Source: Sphingomonas sp. So64.6b
Lineage (GTDB): Bacteria > Pseudomonadota > Alphaproteobacteria > Sphingomonadales > Sphingomonadaceae
Length of the DNA stretch: 64,000 nucleotides
Direction: 5' to 3'
Assembly: GCF_014171475.1 (NCBI RefSeq)
Contig: NZ_CP048817.1
Span: 3,038,001-3,102,000 of the forward strand
In this document: positions 28,214-37,694 of the stretch, one piece after another
Position numbering within the stretch: the first letter of the stretch is position 1
Layout: every line of letters begins with the position of its first letter
Made by a program: the position numbers and the translations under genes
The notes under the pieces: generated by a model
Database searches by the model: none
The model's input: the letters and a program-made list of their open reading frames with translations, nothing else
Told to the model about the DNA's origin: nothing

Positions 28214-28474
28214 TCAAGGCCGCACTTCTTTTCCCGCTGCATATCGAGGCAAATCGGCGGCTGCATTCGCGAACGCCGCCTTGATCTCCGATTGACTAAA
28301 GGACCGATCCCACAGCTCGGTCGCCAAGGTGTTGATCGCTTGGCCCAGAACGGCCTAGTCCGGCCATGGGTTGGTTGCGTTCAAATCCCTGAGTTCGACC
28401 GAAAGGCGGTAGACCGCCTCGTAAAGCCGCGTCTGCCACTCGTCGTCCAGTGCTTGATCCGGCAAATCTGTCAT
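28214..28474 (-). pseudogene. Hypothetical gene with one in-frame amber codon
   Basis: From the ATG at 28474 the frame reads MTDLPDQALDDEWQTRLYEA and stays open for 86 codons except for a single TAG at codon 40 (28355-28357). After the stop it continues AVLGQAINTLATELWDR to a TGA. The composition on both sides is protein-like. It lies 38 bases downstream of the symporter stop, with AGGAAG upstream, so it looks like a third gene of the SDR-symporter operon that has recently been inactivated. Confidence 0.65.
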
Positions 28475-28512
28475 ATGGCGAGCATCTTCCTCATCATGCC
28501 TTGCTCCGGCGC

Positions 28513-29988
28513 TCATGGCGTATGCGTCGCCCCCTCCTGCTCCGCCCCCTCCTGCTCCGCCGTCGCCAGCGCCGCGAGCCGCGCATTATGTTCGACCCGG
28601 CCGAATGGGAACCGGCTGAAAAGGAACGCGCCCGTCACCCCCAGCCCGATATAGACCAGGATAAACACGATGGTCAGCCGGTCGACCGTCGCGATCGGCA
28701 CCTGCCCGGGCTTTGCCGCCTCGGGAAAGCCCGCGATGGCTAGGATCAGTCCGGCCAGCGCGATGCCGAAGCCGCTGGTGCATTTCTGGATGAAGAATGA
28801 GCCAGCGAAGAACACCCCTTCCGAGCGGCGCCCGGTCCGCGCCTCCGAATCCTCCACCACATCGGCCATCATCGATGCGCCGAGGATCATCGCCGACACG
28901 TTGCACGCGGTATTGAACGAGAAGATGGTCAGCAGCAGTGGCACCATCCGCGCATCGTCCGGCGCCGGAAACCAGCCCGCCAGCCGCAACCAATAGGGCA
29001 GGGTCAGCAGGAACACCGCGCCGGTCATCGCCACCGCCGCCGCGCGTGGCTTGCCGAAGCGCCGCCCGATCCGCGGCGCCGCGACGAACGCCATGCCCGC
29101 GCCCGCGAACAGCGCGAAGGGCAGCAGGATGAACGCGCCCTTCCCGAAATGCCAGACATAGGCATAGAGATAGTTGGACAGCGCAAAGCTGATCCCCTGA
29201 TTGGTATAGACCATCAGCCCGGCCCCGATCAGCACCAGGAAACCGCGATTCTTGATCGTCGCAATCAGTTCGCCAAAGCCAGCCCCGAGCGAGCCGTTGG
29301 TGGGCGTTTTGGGCAGCCGCCTGATCTCGGGATGCGTGCCGATCGCCGAGGTCAGGATTGCCATAAGCATCACGCCCGCCGCGACCCACGACATCTGGAC
29401 ATAGCCCGCCCGCTCCAGCAGTCCTTTGGGATGCGCGGCGTCGGTCGGCAGGAAGATCGTATAGGCGGCAAGCAGCATGCCGAGCCCGCCGGCCCAGCCG
29501 AACAGGTAACGATAGGCGCTGATCCGCGTGCGTTCGTCATAATCGGCGGTCAGTTCGGAGGTCAGCGCCTGTGAAGGCACCTCATAGGCGGAGACCGCGC
29601 TGCGCACGAGGATCGCGGTGACGAACAGCCACAACAGAGTCATCGGCTCGCTCAGCGCGGGCGGGTTCCAGATCAGCAGCCAGCCGACCGCGATCGGTAT
29701 GGCCGAGCCGTACATCCAGGGATGGCGCCGACCCCAACGGCTGTGCGTCCGGTCGGAGAAGAAGCCGATCGAGATGTCGACCAGCGCATCGGCGACCAGC
29801 GCGACCATGATCACCAGTCCGACGGTCGCCGCGGGCAGGCCAAGCACCTGATTGTAGAACAGCAGCAGGAAGGTCCCGAAACCGCTGTCCTTCACACCAT
29901 ATGCGACCGCGCCAAAACCGTAACTGAGCGTGGTGCGGGGGGAGAGCCGGCGCGCGGGCGGCGCTGCGCCCTGGATCGCCACGGTCAC
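28513..29988 (-). CDS. GPH-family (MFS) sugar/cation symporter
   Basis: A 491-residue protein with twelve predicted membrane segments. LSYGFGAVAYGVKDSGFGTF at the N-terminus and DRTHSRWGRRHPWM in the first cytoplasmic loop are hallmarks of the glycoside-pentoside-hexuronide:cation symporter family. It would import a glycoside or related compound with Na+ or H+. Its start overlaps the stop of the SDR gene upstream (29985-29988), so both probably serve one catabolic route. Its 3' end has been copied twice into the adjacent junction. Confidence 0.9.
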   Translation of the reverse strand: MTVAIQGAAPPARRLSPRTTLSYGFGAVAYGVKDSGFGTFLLLFYNQVLGLPAATVGLVIMVALVADALVDISIGFFSDRTHSRWGRRHPWMYGSAIPIAVGWLLIWNPPALSEPMTLLWLFVTAILVRSAVSAYEVPSQALTSELTADYDERTRISAYRYLFGWAGGLGMLLAAYTIFLPTDAAHPKGLLERAGYVQMSWVAAGVMLMAILTSAIGTHPEIRRLPKTPTNGSLGAGFGELIATIKNRGFLVLIGAGLMVYTNQGISFALSNYLYAYVWHFGKGAFILLPFALFAGAGMAFVAAPRIGRRFGKPRAAAVAMTGAVFLLTLPYWLRLAGWFPAPDDARMVPLLLTIFSFNTACNVSAMILGASMMADVVEDSEARTGRRSEGVFFAGSFFIQKCTSGFGIALAGLILAIAGFPEAAKPGQVPIATVDRLTIVFILVYIGLGVTGAFLFSRFPFGRVEHNARLAALATAEQEGAEQEGATHTP

Positions 29989-30818
29989 GACACGAACGCC
30001 TCCAATGAGGTGAACAGCGAGGGGACATTGGGATCCCAGCTATGGCGCGGGCCGATCGTCATGCCGCCATCGACGGTGATGTGCGTGCCGGTCACGAAGC
30101 TCGCATCGTCACTGGCGAGATAGGCGACGGCGGCGGCGATATCCTCGGGCCGGCCGGCGCGTTGCAATGGCTGCGCCGTCCCGGCGATATGGCTGATCGC
30201 GCCATTGGCCTGCGCGCGCTTCTCGCCCGCGATACCCAGTGCCGAGGTGAAGATGTTGGTCGTGATGAAACCCGGGCAGATCGCGTTGACGCGGATATTG
30301 TGCCGCGCGAGGTCGGCCGCGGCCATCGTCGTCAGGTGCAGCACGCCCGCCTTGGCGACCGAATAGGCGGTTGGCGCCGCGCCGGTCTGCAAGGCGGCGA
30401 TTGAGGCGGTGTTGACGATCGCCCCGCCCCCGCGCGCGATCATCAACGGTGCCGCATAACGGATGCCGAGCGCGACCGAGCGTAGCAGCAATGCCTGGGT
30501 ACGGTCCCAGTCCTCCGGGCTGATGACATCGATCGGATCGCGCGACCCGCCCGCGCCGGCATTGTTGAACACCACGTCGAGTCCGCCCGCCGAATCCGCC
30601 GCGCGCATCAGCGCCTCGATCTCGCCGGCCTGCATCACATCGGTGCGTTGGAAGCGGATCTTGCCGTTCGACAGCGCGGCGACCTCCTGTCCTCCGGCTT
30701 CGTCGATATCGCCGATCCACACCTCGGCGCCCTCTTCGGCGAGTCGCAGCGCGGTCGCGCGGCCGATACCCGAAGCGCCGCCGGTAACGACGGCATTCTT
30801 GCCGGTAAAACGCATCAC
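29985..30818 (-). CDS. Short-chain dehydrogenase/reductase
   Basis: A 277-residue classical SDR: cofactor motif TGGASGIG (about 13-20), NNAGAGG, catalytic Ser in NTASIAA and YSVAK, and CPGFITTNIF. An acidic residue after the second beta strand (WIGDIDEAG) favours NAD over NADP. The gene is translationally coupled to the GPH symporter, so it probably oxidises the imported compound or its product. Substrate unknown. Confidence 0.88.
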   Translation of the reverse strand: MMRFTGKNAVVTGGASGIGRATALRLAEEGAEVWIGDIDEAGGQEVAALSNGKIRFQRTDVMQAGEIEALMRAADSAGGLDVVFNNAGAGGSRDPIDVISPEDWDRTQALLLRSVALGIRYAAPLMIARGGGAIVNTASIAALQTGAAPTAYSVAKAGVLHLTTMAAADLARHNIRVNAICPGFITTNIFTSALGIAGEKRAQANGAISHIAGTAQPLQRAGRPEDIAAAVAYLASDDASFVTGTHITVDGGMTIGPRHSWDPNVPSLFTSLEAFVS

Positions 30819-30986
30819 ATTCTCCTGGGGCGATATTCTTGGGGTCGTGTTTTGGGTAGCATAGTATGGGGTTCAGCGCGGTCAATCGCGCGCTTTTGGA
30901 ATTTCGGGTTTGCGGGACGCGTTGCCCGACACTACCACGTCCGGATCGGCGCGGGCTTGGCCCCATGCTCAAGACGATGAGGATTT

Positions 30987-32132
30987 ATGGCACTCGATCC
31001 CGAAACCTTCGACGCGTTGATCGACACCGTGCGCCGCTTCGTGGCCGAACGGCTCCGCCCGCTCGAGGGCGCGGTCGAGGAGGCCGACGCGATCCCGCCG
31101 GAGGTGATCGCCGAGATGCGCGAAATGGGCCTGTTCGGGCTGTCGATCGCGGAGGAATATGGCGGTCTCGGCCTGACCATGGCGGAGGAAGCGCGCGTCG
31201 CGATCGAGCTCGGCCGCACCACGCCAGCGTTTCGCTCGAGCTTCGGCACCAATGTCGGGATCGGCAGCCAGGGGCTGGTGATGGCCGGCAATGACGAGCA
31301 GAAATCGGCCTGGCTGCCGCGCATCGCCAGCGGCGAGATCATCACCAGCTTCGCGCTGACCGAACCCGATGTCGGTTCCGATTCGGGCGCGGTGAAGACC
31401 CGTGCGGTCAGAGACGGCGATGTCTATCGCCTGTCGGGCACCAAGCGTTACATCACCAATGCCGACAAGGCCGACCTGTTCACGGTCATGGCGCGCACCG
31501 GCGAGGAAGCCGGCGGGCGCGGCGTTTCCGCCTTCCTCGTACCACGCGACCTGCCCGGCTTGTCGATCGGCGAATCCGAAAAGAAAATGGGGCAAAAGGG
31601 CGCCAAGGTCGCGGATGTGATCTTAGACGACGTCCCCGTGCCCGCCGCCAACCGATTGGGCGCGGAGGGCGAAGGCTTCAAGATCGCGATGCGCGTGCTT
31701 GATCGTGGGCGGTTGCACATCTCCGCGGTGTGCGTCGGCGTCGCCGAGCGGCTGATCGCCGACTGTGTCGCCTATGCGACCGAGCGAAAGCAATTCGGTA
31801 AGGCGATCTCCGAGCATCAGCTGATCCAGGCGATGATCGCCGATTCCAAGACCGAAGCGCTCGCCGCGCGCGCGCTGGTGCTCGAAACCGCCGCCGCCAA
31901 GGACGCCGGCAAGGACGTGGTGATGGAATCGGCGGCGGCCAAATATTTCGCCAGCGAGATGGTCGGCCGCGTCGCCGACCGCGCGGTGCAGATCTTCGGT
32001 GGCGCAGGCTATATCGCGGATTACGGCATCGAACGCCTCTACCGCGACGTCCGCCTGTTCCGCATCTACGAAGGGACCAGCCAGATCCAGCAACTGATCA
32101 TCGCACGCGAGACGATCAAGCGCGGGGGATGA
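30987..32132 (+). CDS. Acyl-CoA dehydrogenase
   Basis: A 381-residue FAD enzyme that makes the alpha,beta double bond in acyl-CoA. Signature stretches are SFALTEPDVGSDSG, LSGTKRYITNADKADLF and QIFGGAGYIADYGIERLYRD, and the catalytic base is Glu362 in IYEGTSQIQ. It is followed by an SDR gene on the same strand, with a palindrome between. Likely part of fatty-acid or branched-chain breakdown; chain preference cannot be read from the sequence. Confidence 0.92.
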   Translation: MALDPETFDALIDTVRRFVAERLRPLEGAVEEADAIPPEVIAEMREMGLFGLSIAEEYGGLGLTMAEEARVAIELGRTTPAFRSSFGTNVGIGSQGLVMAGNDEQKSAWLPRIASGEIITSFALTEPDVGSDSGAVKTRAVRDGDVYRLSGTKRYITNADKADLFTVMARTGEEAGGRGVSAFLVPRDLPGLSIGESEKKMGQKGAKVADVILDDVPVPAANRLGAEGEGFKIAMRVLDRGRLHISAVCVGVAERLIADCVAYATERKQFGKAISEHQLIQAMIADSKTEALAARALVLETAAAKDAGKDVVMESAAAKYFASEMVGRVADRAVQIFGGAGYIADYGIERLYRDVRLFRIYEGTSQIQQLIIARETIKRGG

Positions 32133-32138
32133 CGCTTT

Positions 32139-32265
32139 CTTAGCCCTCTCCCTCCGGGGAGAGGGCAGACGAGCGAAGCGAAGTCGGGAGAGGGGCAGTC
32201 CGGCACAGTCATTGAAACACACTGCCCCTCTCCCAACCCTCTCCCCGGAGGGGAGAGGGCTATTT
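32139..32265. repeat. CCCTCTCC-type intergenic inverted repeat
   Basis: GCCCTCTCCCTCCGGGGAGA at the left pairs with its complement at the right end (CTCCCCGGAGGGGAGAGGGC), with an inner pair around CACTGCCCCTCTCCC. It lies between the acyl-CoA dehydrogenase and SDR genes. Confidence 0.85.
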
Positions 32266-32278
32266 CAGGAGACTCACT

Positions 32279-33067
32279 ATGGACACCACCAACCTCTTCC
32301 GCCTCGACGGCCGCGTCGCGCTCGTCACCGGCGGCTCGCGTGGCATCGGCAAGATGATCGCGGCGGGTTTCATCGCTCAAGGCGCGACCGTCTATATCTC
32401 GGCGCGCAAAGCCGATGCCTGTTTCGAGACCGCCAAGGAACTGGGCGAGAAGTGCATTGCCTTGCCGCAGGACGTGTCGACCGTCGCCGGCTGCAAGGCG
32501 CTTGCCGCGCAGCTTGCCGAACATAGCGACAGCCTCGATATCCTGGTCAACAATGCCGGTGCGGCTTGGGGTGAACCGTTCGAGGATTTCCCCGAAAAAG
32601 GCTGGGACAAGGTGATGGACCTCAACGTCAAATCGCCCTTCTTCCTGACTCAGGCGCTGCATCAGGCGCTGAAGAACGCCGCCCGCCCCGACCGCCCGTC
32701 CAAGGTGATCAACATCACCTCGATCGACGGCCAGCGGCTCAACCCGTGGGAGACATACAGCTATCACGCGTCGAAATCTGCGCTGATCTACCTGACCAAG
32801 CGCATGGCCGCGCGACTGGTGCAGGATTCGATCAACGTCACCTCGATCGCGCCGGGCGCCTTTGCCAGCGAGATGAACAAGGCCGCGCGCGACCATGGCG
32901 CAGAGATCGCCAAGGGCATCCCGGCGAAGCGCATCGGCGTCGCCGAGGACATGGCCGGCGCCGCCATCTACCTCGCCAGCCGTGCGGGGGATTACGTCAT
33001 CGGCGACACGATCACCGTCGATGGCGGGCTGGTGCATGCGGCGGTCGGGACAAGCATCGACGCGTGA
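32279..33067 (+). CDS. Short-chain dehydrogenase/reductase (RhlG-like)
   Basis: A 262-residue SDR with TGGSRGIGK (17-25), NNAGAAWGEPFEDFPEKGWD, ITSIDGQR carrying the catalytic Ser, YSYHASKSA and PGAFASEMNK. These resemble RhlG/FabG-like 3-ketoacyl reductases. SARKAD after the second strand suggests NADP(H). The gene follows an acyl-CoA dehydrogenase, consistent with fatty acyl metabolism, but the two are separated by a palindromic repeat and need not be one transcript. Confidence 0.88.
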   Translation: MDTTNLFRLDGRVALVTGGSRGIGKMIAAGFIAQGATVYISARKADACFETAKELGEKCIALPQDVSTVAGCKALAAQLAEHSDSLDILVNNAGAAWGEPFEDFPEKGWDKVMDLNVKSPFFLTQALHQALKNAARPDRPSKVINITSIDGQRLNPWETYSYHASKSALIYLTKRMAARLVQDSINVTSIAPGAFASEMNKAARDHGAEIAKGIPAKRIGVAEDMAGAAIYLASRAGDYVIGDTITVDGGLVHAAVGTSIDA

Positions 33068-33069
33068 CT

Positions 33070-33229
33070 CCTTCTCCCCCTGTGGGAGAAGGATACGGAG
33101 GCTTGAGAGCGAAGCGAACTAGCCGAAGTTGGATGAGGGGGAGTGGCGGGAGCGGCACCGCGCCGTCCCCCTCACCCTTCCGCAACTGCGTCGCTCCCTC
33201 CCTCTCCCACAAGGGGAGAGGGGAAAAGC
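33070..33229. repeat. CCCTCTCCC-type intergenic inverted repeat
   Basis: CTTCTCCCCCTGTGGGAGAA at the left and CCCTCTCCCACAAGGGGAGA at the right, with an inner GATGAGGGGGAG and CCCCCTCACC pair. It lies between convergent genes and is closely related to 19556-19713. Confidence 0.85.
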
Positions 33230-33232
33230 GAG

Positions 33233-33859
33233 CTACCCCACCGCCTGCGGGTGGTGCGGTTGCAGGATCAGCGTGCGGCCTTCGACCCGCCACGACTTCA
33301 GCCGCGACAGGAAATTCATCCCCAGCACGTCCATGTCGCCGAACGCCGGCGACACGACGATCGGCAAGTCGCGCGCGACGATGTTGCCGATGCGCAGTTC
33401 GGGCGCGGTCGCGGTCATCGCCGGGATCGATCCGTTGGCGGTCTGCAGCACGACCGGAAAGACCGACCGCTCCAGCTCGAGCCCGGCCGCCTCGGCGCTT
33501 CGCTGCGACATCGCGGTGACCGTCGCGCCGCTGTCGACCAGCATGCGCCGTTCGGCATCACCGATCCGCACCTTGACCCAGAAATGCCCATCGCGCGCCA
33601 TCGGCACGCGCATCTCCTTGCCGACCACCTGCTGCTCCGAACCGCCGAGGTTGAGCGCCTTGACCACTCGCTCGAACGCCGGATCGACCTTGGCGCGCTC
33701 GGTCGCCAGCGGGATCAGCAGCGCCAGCGTCACCCCGACCAGGCCGATCGTCAGCAGCGCGCCGACGATGCGGATCCGGCGCGCCAGCACGACCAGCACC
33801 GCGACACCGGCAATCAACAGATAGAAGGGCATGCCGCCCGGCGTGAGATCGGTCATCAA
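33233..33859 (-). CDS. Membrane-anchored retropepsin-like aspartic protease (TIGR02281 type)
   Basis: A 208-residue protein with two N-terminal membrane helices (about 11-27 and 32-52) and a periplasmic retropepsin-like domain. The single catalytic motif is LVDSGAT (Asp109), followed by GNIVARDLPIVVSP and DVLGMNFLSRL, the pattern of the TIGR02281 family. Such proteins act as dimers like retroviral proteases; their targets in alphaproteobacteria are unknown. Confidence 0.85.
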   Translation of the reverse strand: MMTDLTPGGMPFYLLIAGVAVLVVLARRIRIVGALLTIGLVGVTLALLIPLATERAKVDPAFERVVKALNLGGSEQQVVGKEMRVPMARDGHFWVKVRIGDAERRMLVDSGATVTAMSQRSAEAAGLELERSVFPVVLQTANGSIPAMTATAPELRIGNIVARDLPIVVSPAFGDMDVLGMNFLSRLKSWRVEGRTLILQPHHPQAVG

Positions 33860-33953
33860 TTCGGTCCATGAGCGTGCGGTCCGGAAGTCAGGACCGCTAC
33901 GACGACCGATATGTATGATCGCTGACCCGGCGATTGAAGGACGTCACATGAAT

Positions 33954-33974
33954 CCCTCTCCCAAAGGGAGAGGG
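33954..33974. terminator. Perfect hairpin 3' of maeB
   Basis: CCCTCTCCC (33954-33962) pairs with GGGAGAGGG (33966-33974) over an AAA loop, five bases beyond the maeB stop. No U-tract follows. It is the core hairpin of the dispersed CCCTCTCCC family, here isolated. Confidence 0.55.
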
Positions 33975-33979
33975 TGGCC

Positions 33980-36241
33980 TCAGCGCGCGATGCCGCCTGC
34001 TGCCAGCACCGCCAGCGTGACCAGTTCGCTTGCCGTGCTGGTCATCGGCGCGATCTGGACCGATTTCTCCATGCCGACCAGCATCGGGCCGATCACCGCG
34101 TCGCCGCCCAGTTCGCGCAGCAGCTTGGCCGAGATGTTGGCGCTTTGCAGCCCCGGCATGATCAGCACATTGGCCGGGCCGGAGAGCCGCGCGAAGGGAT
34201 AGTTCGCCAGCTGTTTCGGGTTGAGCGCAACGTCCGGCGCCATGTCGCCTTCATATTCGAAGCTGACACCCCGCCCGTCGAGCACGCCGACCGCGGCGCG
34301 GATATTCTCCAGCCAGCGCCCCTCGGGATTGCCGAAGGTCGAATAGCTGAGGAACGCGACGCGCGGTTCGTGACCCATGCGCCGCGCGACCGTCGCGGTC
34401 CCTTCGGCGATGTCGGCCAGTTCCTCGGCGCTTGGCCGTTCGTTGATCGTGGTGTCGGCCATGAACACGGTATGGCTTTGCCCGACCATCAGATGGATGC
34501 CGAACGGAGTGCGCCCGACCTCCGGATCGATTACGCGGCGCACTTCGCGCATGGTGTGCGCATAGGTCCGCGTGATGCCGGTGATCATCGCATCGGCATG
34601 GCCGAGCTGAAGCAGCACCGCGCCAAAGATGTTGCGGTCCTGATTGATCATCCGCTCGCAATCGCGGCGCAGATAACCGCGCCGCTGCAGCCGGCCATAG
34701 AGGAAATCGACCATCTCGGGTACGAGCGGCGAATTGCGGCTGTTGTGCAGTTCGTAGCTCTCCGGGTCCTGCACGCCGAGCGCCTTCAGCCGTTCCGGCA
34801 CATCGTCGCGCCCGACCAGGACCGGCGTGCCGTAACCGCCCTCGCGGAAGGCGATCGCCGCGCGCAGCACGACTTCCTCCTCGCCCTCCGCGAACAGCAC
34901 GCGCTTGGGATGCGCGCGCGCGCCTTCATACGCGAGCGTCAGCACCGACGTGGTCGGGTTCAATCGCCCGCGCAGCGTCTGGCGATAGGCCTCCATGTCG
35001 AGGATCGGCTTGGTCGCGACGCCCGAATCCATCGCCGCCTTCGCCACCGCGACCGGCACATTCTCCATCAGCCGCGGGTCGAACGGCGCGGGGATGATAT
35101 AGGCCGGGCCGAAGCTGTGCTGCACGCCATAGGCCGCGGCGACCTCCTCCGGCACGCGTTCGCGCGCCAGTTCGGCGATCGCGTTGGCGGCGGCGATCTT
35201 CATCGCATCGTTGATCCCCGTCGCGCGCACGTCGAGCGCACCGCGGAAGATGAACGGGAAGCCGAGCACATTGTTGACCTGGTTGGGATAGTCCGACCGC
35301 CCGGTCGCGACGATCGCGTCGGGCCGCGCGGCCATCGCCTCGGGCGGGGTGATCTCCGGATCCGGGTTGGCCATCGCGAAGATGATCGGGCGCGGCGCCA
35401 TGTCCTTGACCATTTCGGGCTTGAGTGCACCCGCCGCCGACAGGCCGAGGAACACGTCGGCGCCGACCAGCGCCTCGGTCAAAGTGCGCGTCGTGGTGTT
35501 GGCGGCATGCGCCGACTTCCACTGGTCCATGCCCTCGGTACGGCCCTGATAGATCACGCCGGAACGGTCGCACATGATGACATTGTCGGCGCGCACGCCC
35601 ATCGCCTTGATCAGCTCGGTACAGGCGATCGCCGCCGCGCCTGCGCCGTTGACCACCACCTTGACCTCGCTCATGTGGCGTCCGGTGAGCAGGCAGGCGT
35701 TGATCAGCCCGGCCGCGGTGATGATCGCGGTGCCGTGCTGATCGTCATGGAACACCGGGATGTTCATGCGTTCGCGCAGCGTCTGTTCGATGATGAAGCA
35801 TTCCGGCGCCTTGATGTCCTCAAGGTTGATCCCGCCAAAGCTCGGCTCCATCAATTCGACCGCGTCGATGAAGCGGTCGACATCCTCGGTCTTCAGCTCG
35901 ATATCGATCGCGTCGACATCGGCGAAGCGCTTGAACAGGACCGCCTTGCCTTCCATCACCGGCTTCGAGGCGAGCGCGCCGAGATTGCCCATGCCGAGAA
36001 TCGCGGTGCCGTTGGAGATGACCGCGACGAGATTGCCCTTAGCGGTATAGTCGTACGCGGTCGCGGGATCCTCATAGATCGCGCGCACCGGCACCGCGAC
36101 GCCAGGCGAATAAGCGAGCGCGAGGTCGCGCTGCGTCGCCATCGGCTTTGACGCGATGATCTCGATCTTGCCCGGCCGTCCTTCGGAATGGAACAGCAGC
36201 GCCTCGCGCTCGGAAAACTGGACGTTGCTATCTTCTGACAT
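33980..36241 (-). CDS. maeB: NADP-dependent malic enzyme (MaeB type)
   Basis: Oxidatively decarboxylates malate to pyruvate, supplying NADPH. The 753-residue length is that of the MaeB class: an N-terminal malic enzyme domain ([32 protein letters not shown] region, [13 protein letters not shown]) and a C-terminal phosphotransacetylase-like domain (about 430-753, [20 protein letters not shown] end). The C-terminal domain is regulatory in characterised members, responding to acetyl-CoA. The gene is monocistronic. Confidence 0.95.
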   Translation of the reverse strand: MSEDSNVQFSEREALLFHSEGRPGKIEIIASKPMATQRDLALAYSPGVAVPVRAIYEDPATAYDYTAKGNLVAVISNGTAILGMGNLGALASKPVMEGKAVLFKRFADVDAIDIELKTEDVDRFIDAVELMEPSFGGINLEDIKAPECFIIEQTLRERMNIPVFHDDQHGTAIITAAGLINACLLTGRHMSEVKVVVNGAGAAAIACTELIKAMGVRADNVIMCDRSGVIYQGRTEGMDQWKSAHAANTTTRTLTEALVGADVFLGLSAAGALKPEMVKDMAPRPIIFAMANPDPEITPPEAMAARPDAIVATGRSDYPNQVNNVLGFPFIFRGALDVRATGINDAMKIAAANAIAELARERVPEEVAAAYGVQHSFGPAYIIPAPFDPRLMENVPVAVAKAAMDSGVATKPILDMEAYRQTLRGRLNPTTSVLTLAYEGARAHPKRVLFAEGEEEVVLRAAIAFREGGYGTPVLVGRDDVPERLKALGVQDPESYELHNSRNSPLVPEMVDFLYGRLQRRGYLRRDCERMINQDRNIFGAVLLQLGHADAMITGITRTYAHTMREVRRVIDPEVGRTPFGIHLMVGQSHTVFMADTTINERPSAEELADIAEGTATVARRMGHEPRVAFLSYSTFGNPEGRWLENIRAAVGVLDGRGVSFEYEGDMAPDVALNPKQLANYPFARLSGPANVLIMPGLQSANISAKLLRELGGDAVIGPMLVGMEKSVQIAPMTSTASELVTLAVLAAGGIAR

Positions 36242-36829
36242 CTTGGCCTCTCGATCCTGGCCTCGTCTTTAGGAGGGACGCGCGGATATGCAAACCGGGT
36301 TGGTGTGCGCCACGCGACGGATTTTTCATGCGGCATTCCGCACGGTGCCGGCGGGTTCCCGGACAGAGCCGCCCGCCGGCGTCACGCCCGGCGCGTTTCG
36401 GGCAGATTGAGTCGGGCCGATATGACGGGTCGATCCGGCCGCTTCGCCGCGTGCCGGATTCGCGCCGCTGCGGGAGGTTTACGGGACAATGGTTTTTTGG
36501 GGGTTTTACGGGATTCCACGGGAGATTTTACTGGAAAATCGGCGCGGCGGCGCGGGAATCTTACGGTGCGCTTACGGGAATATCGGGAGGGGTCGGGGGT
36601 GGCGGTCATGCTCGGTCCTGTCGGGGTTCCGCTCGGTTTCGGGGCCGGTCGATTCAACGGGTCGGCCGGATCGATTGTCACGCGAGATGCGCCGCGCGGG
36701 AAGCAGGCATGGCCGCGCCGGGAATTGATGTGAATCGAGCCTGGCATGCGACAGGAGGGTGATGTTGCGGGCTTTGCCCGACCGGTGAAACTTGTTGGTA
36801 GCCAATCCGCTGCTAAGCATGTCGCCGCC
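36242..36829. other. 588-bp intergenic region rich in TTACGGG words
   Basis: No gene supported. Between 36476 and 36582 the words TTTACGGGA, TTTTACGGGA, TTTTACTGGAA, CTTACGGTG and CTTACGGGAA recur five times in about 100 bases, and a T-run and G-run (TTTTTTGGGGG) interrupt them. The copy of GGTGAAACTTGTTGGTAGCC that opens the duplicated gene unit starts at 36784. Confidence 0.5.
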
Positions 36830-37102
36830 ATGGTCAAACCCTTCGCCACGACATTGCGCTGCCGGATTTTCGGGCATCAGGGCGGCGCGCCGGTCCTGAA
36901 CGAGGGGCTGTATTTCACCCGCTGCGAACGCTGCGAACGCGACCTCATCCGGCAGCGCGGCGGGGACTGGTATGCGGTGCCGCCAGGCCTGCGCGTGGTG
37001 TGGAGGGAAGAGGGTCCCCACGCCGTCGCGCCGATGGATGCGCTGAACCTCGCGCATGGTGGGCGATGGGCGCAGATGAGCAAGGGGCGGTCGCGGGGTT
37101 AG
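36830..37102 (+). CDS. Small Cys-rich hypothetical protein, copy 1
   Basis: A 90-residue protein with LRCRIFGHQGG near the start and CERCERD, a CxxC pair that with the first Cys could bind zinc. RGGDWYAVPPGLRVVW and MDALNLAHGGRWAQM complete a compact fold. The ATG at 36830 is the common start with the second copy at 39597, which is about 90 percent identical by eye. The unit containing it runs from 36784 to about 37183, where a degenerate RAYT-type end follows. Function unknown. Confidence 0.65.
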   Translation: MVKPFATTLRCRIFGHQGGAPVLNEGLYFTRCERCERDLIRQRGGDWYAVPPGLRVVWREEGPHAVAPMDALNLAHGGRWAQMSKGRSRG

Positions 37103-37167
37103 TGGGGGAAGCTACTTCGGTTACGCGATGTCACTGTAATGCGTGCCTCAGTCGAAGGGCGCACTCC

Positions 37168-37183
37168 ACACGTGCCACCGAAC
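37168..37183. repeat. Degenerate type B element end
   Basis: CACGTGCCACCGAACT resembles the CACGTGTCACCGTAATT end of the array. It marks the left limit of the AT-rich DNA, and the same GCACTCCACA sequence precedes the end of the second gene copy (39951-39981). Confidence 0.5.
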
Positions 37184-37190
37184 TCTATTC

Positions 37191-37508
37191 TTATTTGATT
37201 TTCTTGATCATGTACTTCCAAGAAACTGACATACCGTAGGATAACAAGAAAAAAACTATAAGAACTCCCGCTAAGATCTTTAGCAATATTGATGCTTCAA
37301 CAAAAAAGACAAAATATGAGAGAGATCCCAAACAAATTAAAGAAACAGCTCTAATGGATTTATTGTATAAAATTAAATTTCCATACAGCCTCCCTAGATT
37401 ATTAGAGCTTTGTATATTTTCAAATACCGGAGGATTATATTTTATCCTCGACTCTTGGAGACGAGCGGATGAATACAGAAAAATAAATATAATCAAAATT
37501 TCAATCAA
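37191..37508 (-). CDS. Small AT-rich membrane protein
   Basis: A 105-residue protein with a hydrophobic N-terminus (IEILIIFIFLYSSARL) and two membrane helices around 52-72 and 76-96, ending in Lys-rich KYMIKKIK. The codons are strongly AT-rich, unlike the flanking genome. It is the leftmost cargo of the array, bounded by 37168-37183 and 37549-37562. No family recognised; small membrane proteins of this kind are common among mobile cargo. Confidence 0.55.
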   Translation of the reverse strand: MIEILIIFIFLYSSARLQESRIKYNPPVFENIQSSNNLGRLYGNLILYNKSIRAVSLICLGSLSYFVFFVEASILLKILAGVLIVFFLLSYGMSVSWKYMIKKIK

Positions 37509-37548
37509 TTTTTTCTACCTTACAGAAAATTTCATATTATTAGCATAG

Positions 37549-37562
37549 AATTACGGTGACAG
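37549..37562. repeat. Core element end
   Basis: AATTACGGTGACAG, followed 12 bases later by the full type A end. It is the first of two stacked ends on the left of the ankyrin unit. Confidence 0.75.
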
Positions 37563-37576
37563 TTTGAATTACGGGA

Positions 37577-37600
37577 TACGGTGACAGTTTACTTAACCCC
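37577..37600. repeat. Type A element end (left end of ankyrin unit)
   Basis: Contains TACGGTGACAGTTTACTTAA followed by CCCC. It is the inverted partner of 39526-39550. In RAYT orientation it follows the RAYT stop codon, which lies inside the repeat. Confidence 0.85.
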
Positions 37601-37684
37601 TAATTTCTTCGGCACAGGCCCACGCCTGTCGGGTGCCGACGTCCTGCCCTTGCGTACGTCGAGAGTTGTGAGCCATTCGATTCG
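37589..37684 (-). pseudogene. RAYT 3' scar (last 31 codons)
   Basis: Minus-strand frame RIEWLTTLDVRKGRTSAPDR followed by RGPVPKKLGVK and a stop. This matches the C-terminal WLxxLExxxGRxLAPxRRGPxPK pattern of REP-associated tyrosine transposases such as the one at 40467-41132. The rest of the gene is absent; the ankyrin lipoprotein gene ends 11 bases upstream of it. Confidence 0.7.
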
Positions 37685-37694
37685 GCACACATAA

